A stretch of DNA of 64,000 bases, taken from contig NC_066315.1 in assembly GCF_022539315.1 (NCBI RefSeq), forward strand, positions 92,420,990-92,484,989, given 5' to 3'. The stretch's first letter is position 1. Every line of letters starts with the position of its first letter. Position numbers and translations under genes: made by a program. Below, one piece after another: positions 21,003 to 34,304 of the stretch. The notes below the pieces were generated by a model, which saw nothing but the letters and a program-made list of their open reading frames with translations, did no database searches and had not been told where the DNA came from. This DNA comes from Serinus canaria. Its lineage: Eukaryota; Chordata; Aves; Passeriformes; Fringillidae.

Positions 21003-24000
21003 AGGGGAGCAGCCATCCAGAACTGGACTCATCTGGACTATGTCTAGGGCTACTTCAGGGTTTCCTGTTGAAAAATATAATGTCTTAGAGCTTCTGGATG
21101 ACTGAGGAGATATTGTTTCTACTATCATATATTTTGCTGTGATTTGTTCATCTCTACCACCCAGGGATTATTATTGTTTGAAGCAGCACATTGATCTGCA
21201 AACAACATATCTTCTAATTACATTTTTATGCAAGCAATCAGTTTGGAAAGTTTTAACTCTTATAAATATAACTCATAAATAAAATGTCTAATTAATATTT
21301 TTCCTAAGCGAAGGAATATTTTTACAGGAAAGAAGAAAGCAAAATTTCAGAAAAAACAATCTGAAGCAATTCCTGCTCAATATGTGGTTTGATATGAATT
21401 TGCTAACATGAGCAAGACAGGATTCTGTGAAAGGCTCCCTAAAGTGGAAAAATGAGTTAATGACCTTCTCCAAAATGTAAAAAATACTGCTCTGCTTAAT
21501 GTTTCTTCACCAAAATCTGCCACACAGTACTTGCCCGTAGTCCTAGAAGTAACCAACAGATTTTATCTAGAAATGTAACAAAAAATAGAAATTAGATGAA
21601 ATATATGCAAATGCAACATTCAATTGTTCAAACAATTTTTTTTTGTGCCTCCTTATTTCTCATTGGCTTATTCCATAATGTCTGAGAGTCCTTGTCCATT
21701 TAATGTGGTGCTGACTAGTATAATTGAATACACTTACTAGCCAGAGCTGAAAACAGTATTTCATTTACACTGAAGGCACTTGACATTATCCCAACCTTAC
21801 CTTAATGTGTGAGCCAATGTAATTTGCATCTGGTCTTCAATCTCTTTTATGCTGCCATAGTGGCATCAAATGCTCTAGCAGATATGAAAATCTGATTCTG
21901 CCTACTCTCAGCTATGTTGTGGGAAAGAATACTGAAGGCAGGTAGTGTTATTCTAAAATTTAATATGTTTTTATCAGTCTTAAATATCTTCATGAAAATT
22001 AAGAAGGATGTCTAATTTCTTCTTTCAATTTAATGTAGACAACTACTGATTGTTGAAAAAGAATGAGCCTTCTGCCCCTTCCCTCCCACGTGGCTCCATG
22101 ACATTCCATTTTGCTGGGTTATTTCTCCACAGGGTTGGCAGGTTGAGTGGGCTGTCTCAGCAGTCAGACAAGTGTAAGCAGGTTATTTAGTTTGCTTTCT
22201 TTTCAACTCTCACTTCCTTCCTCTTCTGCACTGACTAAGAGGATCAGGACTGTACCTTCAAGAGCTGGGCAAAGCATGCATCCAAACAATGTCATCATGC
22301 CCTTTCTTTGGTTACCTGTTCTCTGCCTGAGAATTACTCGCACTTGATTTGCCTCTCAAAGGTCAGTTGATTCATGTAAAGGCTCTTGTAAACTACACTC
22401 TTAACACTGATGAATGTGAGAGTGCTTCTGACTTTACAGACTCATGCAGAACTCCCTCTTATATTCTAACCATTTAAGGGGAAAAAGTAAAAATGAAAAA
22501 GATCTGAGATGCACACCCCAGTCTGATCCATACCTTGGAGAAAGACACAGCAGCCCTCCTACTATTTGCTTTCCATGGTATGGAAACATGAACATTCAGG
22601 CTATATGTGAAATGCAGATCACTCAAACACAAAATCCCTGCAAAATAAGGGAAAGAAAATGATGGCTTTTCAAATTACTGTATGGTGATGACTGAGATTT
22701 GCTTGCCTCTGTGTGTTTCATGTATTTCTCAAAAACAGCTGTATATCAGTTGTATAACAGCTGCCTTTTATTTTGGTCACTTTTGGGACTATTTTTTAAT
22801 GTAAAATTTGGCAGAAATTTGATAAGTATGATTGTATAAATGAAAAATTGAAAAACCTGTCTACTGTAACAGAAACAGTGTTTTGATGACTTTTTATTTA
22901 ACATCAGTCAAAAAAAATAGTTTCCAATAAATAGGTCTATTTGTCCCCCACATGCACACTATCATTAATGGCAATTATCTTGATTAATGGAGGGCAAGAA
23001 AGAGAAGTAAGAACTGAAATGAGAATTTAAATTGAAGAAGCCTCAGGCTTTCACAGAAGAAAGGCAGAACTTAATTAGCTAGCAGAAAAGATTTGTGGTG
23101 GAACGTAAAGAATCAAATTATAACATAATTTTTTTTTTCTCTTAGGTAGTTAGATGCTTATAAGTTAAAAAGAAACTCATCCTAAATAATGTGGAATTCC
23201 CAGATTCTCAAATTATGCAAGCTTGAATTTCCCAAAGTTATCCTTTCATTCTTAATGCCTTTGTATACATCCTGTTGATCTGAAGCAAAGAAATACAGGA
23301 AAATAAACAAATCAGTATATTTTTCTGACTGTCTACAAATAAAAAAAAGCAAAAGTACAGATATTATTTTTATTTCAAATGCAGCCAAGAAAAGTAACAT
23401 TATTGGAGATTTTTACAAGGCATCAAGTTAAGTAAGCTGACACAATAAGCTACGTGAAAAATACTACTTTAAAGCATTGACTACTGGAAGATGAAGATAA
23501 ATCAGGAGAGTAACAGAAGGACTCCATAAGTAAAAATTAAATGACATATTTAGTGCCAAGAGTAGTAAAAGTTGTATTGTTGCCTCAAGGTGCTTTTTAT
23601 TTTAACTTCCAGATGTTGACTAGATCTGTGCTCTTTGTTGCCATAGTACAAATACATCTCTAGTAGTCTAAAAAATAGGGAAAACATTTTAAAATTTGAT
23701 TTTCTTTTATTCTTTTCTCAGTGTTCCATAGCAGGGCCACTTACCACATCCAGAGGAAAAAAGGGAGATAAGGATATACCTTGTAAAGCTTTAGAAAGTT
23801 CTCATCCTCCCAGCTCTGAATGCTCTTGATTCTGGTCCCACACGGGAAATGAGGGGCTCAGATGAGTTGCCTCTCCATTGCCTCTGGCTTGCACTGCTCA
23901 CCTGTTGTTTTCTTGCTGGTCTCTTGGTGTATACAAGCCTGGGGGTCATTGTCAATTATTTCCTTTACCTAGGAGACAAAAGTTGGAGACAAGATAATTC

Positions 24001-27000
24001 CTCTTTGCGATAAACCAGTGTTTGAGGGAGAGTGTAATTTAAAAAACCCTAATAACCAAAAAAAAGACAATGTGACAGCAATCCTGAAGCAAAGGTAAGT
24101 ATTTCTGTAACACTGCCACAAACAGACAAAACAGGCTGCACAAAAGGAAGTATGGATTCACGTCCCAATGGTTTGTTATGAGACAAACAGAACAAAGGAA
24201 ATGAAAGAATTGAGATGTTATGCCCTGAATTCACCCTGTCAGCTCAGTCATCAAATTTTAGTGCTGATCCTTTTATAGGAGAGAGAATAAGTTGTTCCAT
24301 TTTCAGGTGTTTTATGAACCTGTTCTAAGATATTAGTCTTTTAGTTTCAGATCAGATTGCACACATGCAAACACACACATGCAAGACATTATGCTGAATC
24401 AAGTTCCAAAGTGATTTTTAAGGGTTTAGAGTCTTTAGTGACCTTGCTGGGTAGCTCTCAACTGGGTGTACTACACTTACCAGAGAGGGCCAGGGAGCAA
24501 ATGTGAGGATTATATCCTCTTGCTCCTGGGTCTGCTTTTTAATGTTCCCATAGCATTTCTCTGCTGAAAAGCCTGCAAACAATTTGGAAGATACAGTTTG
24601 TTCCATTAAGCTCTCACCTAGAGCATAGTGGATGTGACTGCATCCTCCACTGCTCTTCTAGCAGCCTGTGCACCTCCAAGCACCTCCAAGTGCCCTTTAG
24701 CAGCAGCACATGCAGTGCACAGCCTGCCATAAAATTTTTACCAGTGAGATCCAAGGCAATCCTCTGATGCTCTGAAATATTTTGAACTGAAGAAGTGAGA
24801 AAGTGAGAGAAAAAGAAAGATATTGCGAAGTAACATCTTGAAAATTATAATATACATTTTCAAGGAACTTTTAGTGAATTCTAAGTATGTGCTCTAGAAT
24901 TCTAATTGAGTGTAGTTGTATTAGAGCTTTCTTGCTTTGTATTTACTAAGTTTAACTGAGCTTGTTCCACTGCTATTAATTGTAGCATGAACACAACCAG
25001 GTTTTTCCATAAGATGTTAGGATTCTATCCAAAAGGCAGATGTATTTATTTAAAATGAAAATGAAAAATTAAGTGTCAGAACTGATAAGCTGTGTTTGGA
25101 ATTTCCACATTTCTTTTAAATCAAATGGCACAAATGTCCCAGCAGCTTTGTTTGAAATTTTAACAAGCAGCTACTGCAGCCTTTAAGTGCCAGGTTTCTT
25201 TGCTTGCACACACTAATGAGCAGATCCATTTCAAGGCACCTGGCTATACTTTCTGCTCTGTGCTTTTGTCTGGGCAGGAGCTGCATTTCTGGTGATGACT
25301 CTCATCCTGCCAGTAAAAAAGTCTGTAACCAAGTCAAATCACACACAGGTTTGTATGAGAGGGAAACAGTGGCCCTTGTGAGCTGCACTGAGAGGAATTT
25401 AGGCTGTGAAATCAGTACTGTGACTAACAGAGAAATTTTCATCTAAAAGTATGCTTTCTAATCAAACCTTAAATCTAAAATAGACTCTATTTCCTCCAAG
25501 AATGAGTTTCAGACAAGTGAGATTAAAGAACCACTTCAAAGTACTGCTCTTAGGAACAAAAACCAAAAGAAAATAAAAGGAAATCAAAACCACAAAAGGA
25601 GACCATAAAGTTGAAATGTTTTTAATAACCCCAAACACCAATGAAAACAGCCTCAAGCAGGAGAAAATAAGCCTCAGTTCAATCTCATTTTGGAAAGAGT
25701 GAGGTTGTGTAATTGAAGGTTTACAGACACCAGACTGGGCACAAGAAATTCTGATAGGTCCCTGTGATCTGGACTTGCCTTACATTCTCCTCTGGAAGTC
25801 ATAGGGTGTTCTGGAAAGCAGGATTCATGTCAGGCTCTGATTTTGGGTGCAGCTTGACTTAGTTAAGGCCGATTTCTTTCTGTTTTTTTAGATTGACAAT
25901 GTAAATGAGGCAGAGCACTTGTCTTGGCACCATATCATTAACCTTGAATGCTTTTATTGTCTCACAGTCTTCTTGGTGCCATTTTGCAACAGTTACATTT
26001 TAGTAGAATGTTCATTGTTGTTTTCTTCTTGACAAGCTCATCAGATACATCTTCTCTGCTAGATTTTATAATTTTAAATTTGCAATCTTTCATGCTTAGC
26101 TTTGGCCGCCATAATTATTCACAACAAAGTAACTATAAAGAGTTTAGACTCTCAAAAGAACTTAATGTGAATTCAGTAACTCTCAAAAGACCTTAATGTA
26201 AATTCAGTAACTTAGCATTGCACCCAGTAAATATAAATTTATTTCTGAGTGTGTTTACCAAAAAAAATTAGGGGAGTTTCTCTTCCCTCTCAGATGCATT
26301 ACTCTCAGTGTTCTCTGATAAGGTTTCAACAAGAGCAAGAGCACAGTCTTACTGACATAAAATGAAAAAAAAAATTCTCTGGTGTTACTGTCATTTTTAG
26401 CAATGAGGTCCCTTCCCAAAAAATTTTATCAGGATTATAAACTATATGCCAATGGCACAGATGGCAGAAAAGGATATGATCATCATAAGAAGCTCAAAGA
26501 ATTACTAAAGTTTACGTCCAATTTTTTCTTGTGTGTAAGTATCTAATAATTTTCCCCTTTGAAGTAACACAAGGTTTTCTTTAGTGCAAAACCATTTTAA
26601 CTTCTTCTCTTAAAGGAACTGAAATGTTTCATCTTTTACCTGCCAAAAGACAAAATGAGTTGTCCATTTGTTCTGTAAGTTACCTGAAGACAGCAAACCC
26701 AGCTTAGCTTTAATATCTAAGACATTTTACATGCACTGAGGATAATGTGTGTGCCTGACCATATGCTAAGAACTGTGCAAGGACCAAAGAAAGGCCATCC
26801 CTCTGTCAGGAAATTATTGTCTTCAAACACCAGTGGGACAGGAGATGTGTAGTGTTAATGACTTGGAAAAATGTACATCAAAACCATATCCACATCTGTC
26901 CTCTTCCTTTTGTGATGCTCTTAAAACCACATTGTATGCATTACTTTTCAGCCTTGTGTGAAAACTCAAACAGAAGAGTGTATGTAACTATCAGCAGCTG

Positions 27001-27984
27001 TCAGAGAAATTTGCTCATTTTTGTTTGCCCAGAATTCATTTCATCTGGGAAAGTTTGCTGGAAGTAGAGACAAAGATGTTGCAACAAGTTCTTTGTGGAA
27101 ATGAAAACTTGTTTTTCTTTGAACGTCTGTTTTTGGGGAGCTGGCAGGCTAAGTAACGTCAATCCACCAACAATGGAACATCATTCAGCCACTCCATCTC
27201 TGGATGGAATTAATCTTAGGAAATCCCAAGCCTATCTGACTTTGCTACTGCAAATGCTTTGGGGTACAATCCTCCATTTTGTAATATGTTCAGTCTTTAA
27301 AAAGTGGTAGGAAAAAAACATGCAGTGCAATAGCCAGAAATGAAGCTGGTGTGATAAGCATTTTCATCAAGTTTCTAATTTGAAAGCCTGTTGTTCCTTC
27401 CTGTTGAGGTCCACTGGCATTTCCATTGATTTTTGTTTGCCCCCTGATCCTCACCCCTTCGAAAGCAGTGAGTCTTCTCTGCATCACCCAAAACTGCAGC
27501 AAAAAATCTTCTGCCTTTCATTATCCTTTAGCAGTATTTCTGCCAGTCAGGTTCCTAAATGTAATGACCAAATTTTTTGGGAACAAAGACACAAAATAAA
27601 TTTCCTGTTATCTGTCTAATGCAGGGCTTATTCCTAAAAGTAGTGTTTCTGAAGTGAAGGAACTTGATGCGTACGCTAATTTTCATACCCTTTTATCTTC
27701 TGAATTTTAAGAGAAATTCACATAATTTAACTCTGAAAATCTAGACTGCTGTTTGCTGTGTGCCATAAAAGATATCTATTATAAAAGCTTGACTTTTGGC
27801 ATGCTTAAAAGATTTCAAAAGATACAACACCATAAAATGAAGTGATTATGAAAATCTGTGTTATAAAAGCTGACAAGGTCATAATTAATAAATTGGTTTT
27901 GTTGAAACTGTTAAAGAATGTAGTTCAGAAAATTTCATTCACATAAAATGTTTAAAAAAAGGTAGTTATATTGTTTATTTTCAT
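21003..27984. other. Unique AT-rich DNA, about 7 kb
   Basis: No gene, RNA gene or recognised transposon. Open frames are short and resemble no protein. The only internal structure noted is the 31-bp duplication at 26148-26209. Confidence 0.6.
26148..26209 (+). repeat. 31-bp tandem duplication
   Basis: Two head-to-tail copies beginning ACTCTCAAAAGA and ending AATTCAGTA, differing at two positions (GAACTT/GACCTT and GTGAAT/GTAAAT). This is a recent local duplication seen directly. Confidence 0.95.
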
Positions 27985-28001
27985 AAAAAAAAAAAAAAAA
28001 A
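27985..28001 (+). repeat. Poly(A) tract followed by purine-rich patch
   Basis: Seventeen A residues lead into AGAAAAGAAAAAGAGAGAGA. No CR1 or mRNA-like sequence precedes it, so it is not evidence of a retrogene. Confidence 0.9.
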
Positions 28002-28904
28002 GAAAAGAAAAAGAGAGAGACAGACATGAAGAGAGTGTCCTTTGGATTCTTAGGCCATATATGAAACACTTGCAATGTAAAGCTTTGGATTGGATCTCCA
28101 GACAGAAATCTTACTTCAAAGACTGTGTAAAGATGTGGTCTTTTTCATGTGGGTTGATTGTCTGTGTAGTCACACACTGCTGACTGTAACAAAGGAGAAA
28201 AGTTCCTTCTTTTTCTTACAGGCTGAGTGACCCTGCACATGTATGAGCATATTCATGGAGTTTCCAAAGCTCTAAAACTGATAAATCAAAAAGAGATAGT
28301 TTAGAATTTATTGATATAAAACATAGATACAAAATTTCAGTGAATTCAGATGACAGGGAATTAATCGAAGATGACAGAGAGACAGATCTAATGTCTTTTC
28401 CACATATTAAATCTAAGAAATGAACTTCATATAAAACTGTATTTCACTTTAATGAAAAGGGGCCATGCTTTTTAGCATTTCATTTTCTAAGCTAGAGAAT
28501 TAGTGGAAAATTTATGGTGCACCACTAGAAAGATAAGTATACTATTATGTAAATAGGTACTTCTAATGCTTCACTGTCTGAAAACCCTACAGAAGAATAA
28601 AGGTGAGGAGTCCCCTGTGTTAAATATGCTCTTGCAAAGCTAAGTGACACTAAAGATTCTGCTACTTTATTTCAAAGAAAAGGAAGTCTGGATATCTCAG
28701 AGATTTAAAGAGGCTCCTTTATTGCAAGTGTAGTGCTTATCTGAGACACTCTGGTATCCAGCCTCTAAAGGAAATGAGATTTAGTAGGGTTTGTGTAGCT
28801 ACAGATGAACGTAGGTCCAGCCTGAGTTATCCAAGTCCACATTTCACTATGCTTTTCAAACAAGTTATTTGTTTTCCTGAATAAAAAAAACAGATCTTCA
28901 TTAG
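28002..28904. other. Unique non-coding DNA
   Basis: Nothing recognisable; AT-rich without ORFs of note. Confidence 0.6.
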
Positions 28905-29022
28905 AAAAACCCGAAAAAAAAAAAAATCAAACAAGCCACACAAAAACAAAAACAAAACCCAAAATCACATAAAAAACCAAAAACTAAAACTAAAACTAAA
29001 ACAACAACAAAAAAATCACCCC
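28905..29022 (+). repeat. A-rich low-complexity tract with (AAAACT)n
   Basis: A long A-rich stretch including a 13-A run, AAAAACAAAAACAAAACCC and about four tandem AAAACT units near 28981-29000. Plus-strand G and T are scarce. Simple sequence, no coding content. Confidence 0.9.
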
Positions 29023-30274
29023 AAAACATTTAAAGGTTGGGTGTTGGTTTTGGGTTTTTTTCTTTCTCAATTGTACTGCATTCTTTTTTCTTTAGTAGTT
29101 TCTCTGGCACAACTGGATGATAACAGACCTGTTATAAAGCTACAGATGTCACAAAAAAGCGCCATATTAGTATTTCTTAGGATACCATTATTATTTGGAA
29201 CCACTTGAATAGCATTTGAACACAACAGGAACTGGCATGATTTCCTGAAATAAGAGAAATAACCAGCAGCACAGACATAAATTGGGGAATAATCAGGCAG
29301 ACAGTATTTTTACAGAAATGAACCTGAAGGACATATTCACCACTCTGTGATGTAGAAAGCTTCAATGATAAAAAAGAATTAGAGCTGTACCTGCAGGTTA
29401 GAATGCATTGCAAAATGATGGGAGCATTAGATGAGGTTGGGTAAAGCAGCTGATCTCTCAGACTCCCACTTCACTTTATTATTATGCTTTCTGAAGAATG
29501 CACTGTCTAGGTAATTTATGAATTTTAATGCCCATTTTTGCAGAGATTTTTCCAGTGAGTTATTTCTGCACTGTGCATCCTGGTTCTCTGCAGCTGTGGC
29601 ACTGGGAGCTAAGGAAGCACGACCCTCCTGTTGCACTCCTCCAGAAAGGCAGAGCACTGGAGTAACAGGACATTCAATCAAACACTGATGTGGTTGTAGA
29701 GAATATTGAGATTTATATTCTTGGCCTATTTTTTTTTTTTTTTAATAACGGTGAGAAAGCATTTGAAATATAGAACAATGCATGAAAAAAATGGAGGATC
29801 TTCTTGGCTGTAGGAAAACGTTTTAAGAACCTAAAAATATCTGAGAGATTTGCATGTCTGAACAACTTTTAGCTAAGGAACACATTTACAAACAGAGTTT
29901 CATTTCCTCTCCACACATCTTGGATGTACTTTCAAGATTAATTTTAAATGTGTAGTGTTTAGCTCTTGTCTTTGCTATCCCTACTCATTTTCTTGTACTT
30001 CTGAGTCCTACCTCTTCTGTTTATATTTCTACAATTTGACAGGTTGCTTGCAGCTTTGTATCATTGTTTTTTCTGAATTTTTTCAACTGTAGGAAAAACG
30101 GCCATTTTTCTTATACTCTTAAGTAAATTGTTTCTCAATTAAAACTTTGATTAGATTTTAGTAGTTTATAGGAAAAGTGATCACAGGTAGAATACACTTT
30201 TTTTTCAAATAATCTCTGCCTGCATTAAAAATTAAGACATACAGCAGAGCTGGCAAAACCATTTTTAAAGAATG
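29023..30274. other. Unique non-coding DNA
   Basis: AT-rich; a 15-T run lies at 29729-29743. No gene or transposon recognised. Confidence 0.6.
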
Positions 30275-30312
30275 AATACTATTCATGATATAAAAATATC
30301 ATGAGAAGTACT
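30275..30312. repeat. Imperfect hairpin
   Basis: A perfect 9-bp stem, TCATGATAT / ATATCATGA, with an AAAA loop. It is extended by AATACT / AGTACT arms across a 2-bp mismatch. Visible directly; function unknown. Confidence 0.85.
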
Positions 30313-33000
30313 GCAATTTCATTTATTCCAGGGCATAATTTTCTCCCTCTCTTTATTTTGTTTTTATTTGCCTTTATGATAAATGTATCTCATGATGCAA
30401 ACCAACTTTGCATAGGCACCATTACTTTGTAATAGGTAGTTTTGCATTTTATGATGCTGAAAAAGAGATTCCTAAAATCATGGGACTTGCTTCTACTCAC
30501 ATTTTCAAAATTTCTATCACAATTGTTTATGAAGGCAATAAATTACCCTAAGGTACCCCACAGAGTGAAGTAGTTTTTGAATTGGTGTGGAACTTTTTGA
30601 AAGTCTCTATTAGGATGTGACCCATGATAGTCTCATATAAAGAGACTGTAGAGCATTAAAAAAGTTAATATATTCTTCCTTCATGTCTTCTGATGTGTTT
30701 CTACACAAAGTGCAAATTTTTGGAATTTTAGTAGAATTCCAACAAACTAGACTTTAAGAAGACTTGCATATGTTCACTAAGTAATCTGGACATTCATATG
30801 TTCACTGACAACATTTCAATTATTTTATTCTATGTGTAAATTTATTTATCAGAATTAATAGAACCCAACATAAAGAGTAGTAAGAGATGTTATAAAAAAT
30901 ATTATTTTTATTTTCTATTTCTCCTTGTGAAATTTTACAAATAATATTCTGATAGGGATGAGTTTTACAGCACATGGATTGTTCTGGAAAATGAAGCATT
31001 CAGAAAAGCATTTAAATTCTTGCTTTAGCTCTACTTATAGAATCAATCTTAGGATACACAAGAAATTTCTGAGGGGAAAATAAGGTTGAAGAAAGGAGAT
31101 AAGATGAACAATAATATCATCCAAAAAGCAGGAAAGATGAGAAATGGAGGAAGTAGGTTATGGTTTATGAATTTACTGATGGGTCTGACTAGCGAAGCAT
31201 TAAGTCAAATCTCTTTGAAGTGAGATTTTTGTTTCATCCTTCATTAGGTCTAATAAGAACAACAAACACATGCAGAAGTTCCAAGGGGAAAAACAAGCTT
31301 ATCTTTGAGGCAATAATTTTGTCAGAAAAGACATTTGCCTTTGTCAGAGAGAAGTTTGCCTTCCAGAAAACAGCTGAGTAAACAATGGGAGGGAAAGAAT
31401 TAGAAGTACTTTGCTCCCACATATTCTTGCATCATCTAAAAAGCTGCCATTTTCTCACTGTGCCATTTTATGGCCATTGCCACGCAAGCGTGTTTCCCAC
31501 AACAAAAACTCACTGGTTCTCATGGCTTAGGGGTCAGTGAACGTTCACTTGTCTGTGAACCAAGAGGCTCCTTGGAACCTCTGCTCCATCCTGCTGCTTT
31601 CACATTCTATGCCATATTTTTGTAATTCAGGGTGTTTTTACTGCATAAGTTTCAGTGTGAATTGCATTCATACTCTACTGCAGTGATCTTGGTTTGGGTG
31701 TTTTTTTTTTTTTTTGTTTTTTTTTTTTTTGCTTAGTAATTTGTTGAGTAATTTGTTTTTCTTAAATGTGTGTTATTGCTTAGAACAATTAGCCATCTGT
31801 TTTCTTTCACTCTTTTACATGAGCAGTAGGGTTTGTCAGTTCCATCCTTTAGAAGAGCAATTAATCACTTTAGTAGTGATTGTAGTCCTTCTCATTTTGA
31901 GAAGATTTTTGTTTAGCTTCTTCATGGTGGAATTTCAAAAATGCCTAATATCAAAAAAGGAAAGTTTTTTTCTTTGCAGCACCTTTGGTGAGCATTGTTA
32001 GGTAGCAATGTTTCTTGGTGAGACAGCAATAAAATGTCTATAATGTAGATAATAAAATTTCTGTTATGAGAAGTTTTCCAATTGTCCAGCTACTGCTGAT
32101 TCATGGCCTTTTCCTCTCAACAAACTTGAGGAGGGACAATTTTCTCTTTTTGTATATTGGGATAGGGAAAATACCAAGGAAGGTCTTACTCTGATGATTT
32201 TGTGAGAAGAAAATCTACTAGCAATGACCTGAGAAGTGACAGGTCATGAGGAATGACTGTGAAAACAACAGCACTTCTTCTATCTTGTTCTTCAATAACA
32301 GTAATTATCAGAGAGCTAGCAGAATTAAAACCTCTGAGATTTATTTGAGAAAGGGAAAAATGGTGGGAAATAAAATAATAAAGTGGATAAAACTAATGCT
32401 AGTAAGCTTAAAGAATTGAATAAAGTGTTATCAGAGGACTGAGAAGCATAACATTGCAGGGCATAAAATAACGGCTGTTTTTGAATGGGAATAAAGAAGA
32501 ACTAGAAAATGCTGTATCTTGTGCTACGCTGTCAGCAAAAATAATCCAGTGAACTATTTGTAAAGAAATGGAAGGAAAAAATGAAGAGTATTATCAAAAT
32601 GTATGCACTTAACAGAACTCTCCTGTTAACATTGAATCAATCAAATCCCCTATTGCGACAGGAGGGCAGAAGGCCTGAGTAAGCTGAAGATATGCATATC
32701 CAGACTCTGAATCAAGCCTTTCAAATATAATCAGGTCTTCCCTGACAGTGTCTTATAAGCAAGTTTTCAGATATCAAAAGGGTAGAAATGCAGGTGAGAG
32801 CAGAATTCAGAACTGCATTCCCACTGAAGGGCAGGATCAGGTGGACACCTATGCACCAAAGGAATTATAATCTACAGGCTTCTGCCCTTAAGCAGGAGAA
32901 GTCAACTGCACACAGACACAGTTAATAAACAATTGTGTTGTGGAAGAGCAGTGGGACATGCTAGAATCTTGCAAGCTGAAGATGCATCAGCCTCATCCTC
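30313..33000. other. Unique AT-rich non-coding DNA
   Basis: No gene recognised. A double poly(T) tract (15 T, one G, 14 T) lies at 31701-31730. The sequence between carries no CR1 or LTR signature. Confidence 0.6.
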
Positions 33001-33005
33001 CCCTT
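33001..33005. repeat. Target-site duplication, left copy (CCCTT)
   Basis: CCCTT immediately before the LTR start, matching CCCTT immediately after its end at 34305-34309. A 5-bp duplication fits ERVL-type integration. Confidence 0.88.
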
Positions 33006-33131
33006 TGTCATGGTTTTAGACTGGGCACAATGCCAGTGCCTCCATGAAAACACATCTACTTGGTGTCTACTGTGAGATGTGACTAGAAACAGAGCAAGCA
33101 AACACTAACTTAGGAATAAAGGGAAAAAAAC

Positions 33132-33137
33132 TTTATT
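33132..33137 (-). promoter_or_regulatory. LTR poly(A) signal
   Basis: AATAAA on the minus strand, directly downstream (in sense) of a GT microsatellite and about 126 bp before the LTR 3' end. Confidence 0.7.
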
Positions 33138-33166
33138 AACACACACACACACACACACACACACAA
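33138..33166 (+). repeat. (CA)n microsatellite inside the LTR
   Basis: An uninterrupted CA run on the plus strand (GT in the LTR sense), immediately upstream of the poly(A) signal. Confidence 0.95.
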
Positions 33167-34170
33167 AGAACAGAATGGAAATCTTTCAAACACATTTCTC
33201 CTCCCCCTCTCAACCCACATTACAACATACAATACAAACTCAAACCTTCCTTCAGTCTCCATCTCCCAGGTTTTAATTCTCAGTCCATTATCTTTCTTCA
33301 AACAATCAATACATTCTATTAAAGAGGAAGGAGTCTTCTCCTTGTACCATTTCTTGACTAACCTCTTTCTATATTCTATGCTCTCACCATGGAAATGGAC
33401 CAGAAGATTGCTTTTGGGGTTTCTCTTTTTAAGGATACTTTGGTCAGTTCCACAAAACGACAGTCTCTCTATTTTGGGATAACAAAATCCCCCCCCATTT
33501 CCCCCGGGGCTAGGGCTTCACGACAGAAATCCTCTCATTTCTGATCTCTGCCCATCACCACTCTTCACTGCCTTTCTTGGATCTGAGCCATTGCTTTCCC
33601 CCCAAAACCGCAGTCTCTGTGTTACAATAGAAAGTTAGTCCGTCTACAGCCAAAAAAAACCTGCTCTTCCGTTTATCTCTTCCCAAGTAAATTTTTCTCA
33701 TTATCTCCACTACTCCCTACTCACACAAACCTCTCATTTCACTTGTCTATTTCTTCTTGTTCTTATTTCTTTCCTCTGGGAGGATCAACGTTTGGAAGGT
33801 TTCAGATCATGAAGAAAAAAGTTAAAATTATCTTATAGGTGCTGGACTCTCTTCTCACTCTTGGCCGACTTCCCAAGAGCTGTACGGCGCATCTTATCTC
33901 TTTTCTCTCCTTTCTCTCTCTCTCTCTCTAGGAAGCGGGGTGCGGGGGGGGAATTGCTCGGTGCTCCTCACTACTTCCACCCCTCCATCCTTTCACTTCC
34001 CCCCCCGGTCTCTCTCTCTCTCTCTCCAAGATCCAAGGCCTCCGGCCTACCTCAGGCCGCCTCGTGGCCTTTTCCCCTCCCCCACCCGGCCTACAGCCGG
34101 AGGGGGAGAGAGAACTGACCTGATCCCTTTGCTCACCGAAAAGCCAGAGAGCTACTTCCTCCGAGTTCTG

Positions 34171-34181
34171 CTTTTTATACC
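34171..34181 (-). promoter_or_regulatory. LTR TATA box
   Basis: GGTATAAAAAG on the minus strand, about 125-135 bp from the LTR 5' end. It predicts a start site near 34145 if still functional. Confidence 0.7.
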
Positions 34182-34304
34182 CTGTGTTCTCAGAGGCGGA
34201 GCCATCTCCTCATTGGTCCAAACAGGTGCCAATATTCACACCTGAGCCCCCACTGGGCTAACCACTGTCTCCAAAAAAAAACCACTTCCTTTCAAACCAA
34301 GACA

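Larger units (their letters stand above)
33006..34304 (-). mobile_element. Complete solo LTR with 5-bp target duplication (sense on minus strand)
   Basis: The plus strand runs from TGTCATGGTTTTAG to AAACCAAGACA and is flanked by CCCTT on both sides. On the minus strand the LTR begins TGTCTTGGTTTGAAAGG, has TATAAAAAG at about 34172-34180 and AATAAA at 33132-33137. U3 is therefore only about 130 bp and R about 1 kb. Downstream of the start site the body is purine-rich on the sense strand (GA-runs near 33910-33930 and 34010-34027) with CpG-rich patches. The two ends form an unusually long imperfect terminal repeat (TGTCTTGGTTT/TGTCATGGTTT). No gag-pol is present, so this is a product of LTR-LTR recombination. 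The exact target duplication and intact signals make it the youngest-looking element here. The exact family is not known to me. Confidence 0.92.

Noticed and set aside
27985..28001. The poly(A) tract as the tail of a processed retrogene
   Set aside because: The preceding sequence has no open frame or resemblance to an mRNA, and no flanking duplication was seen.
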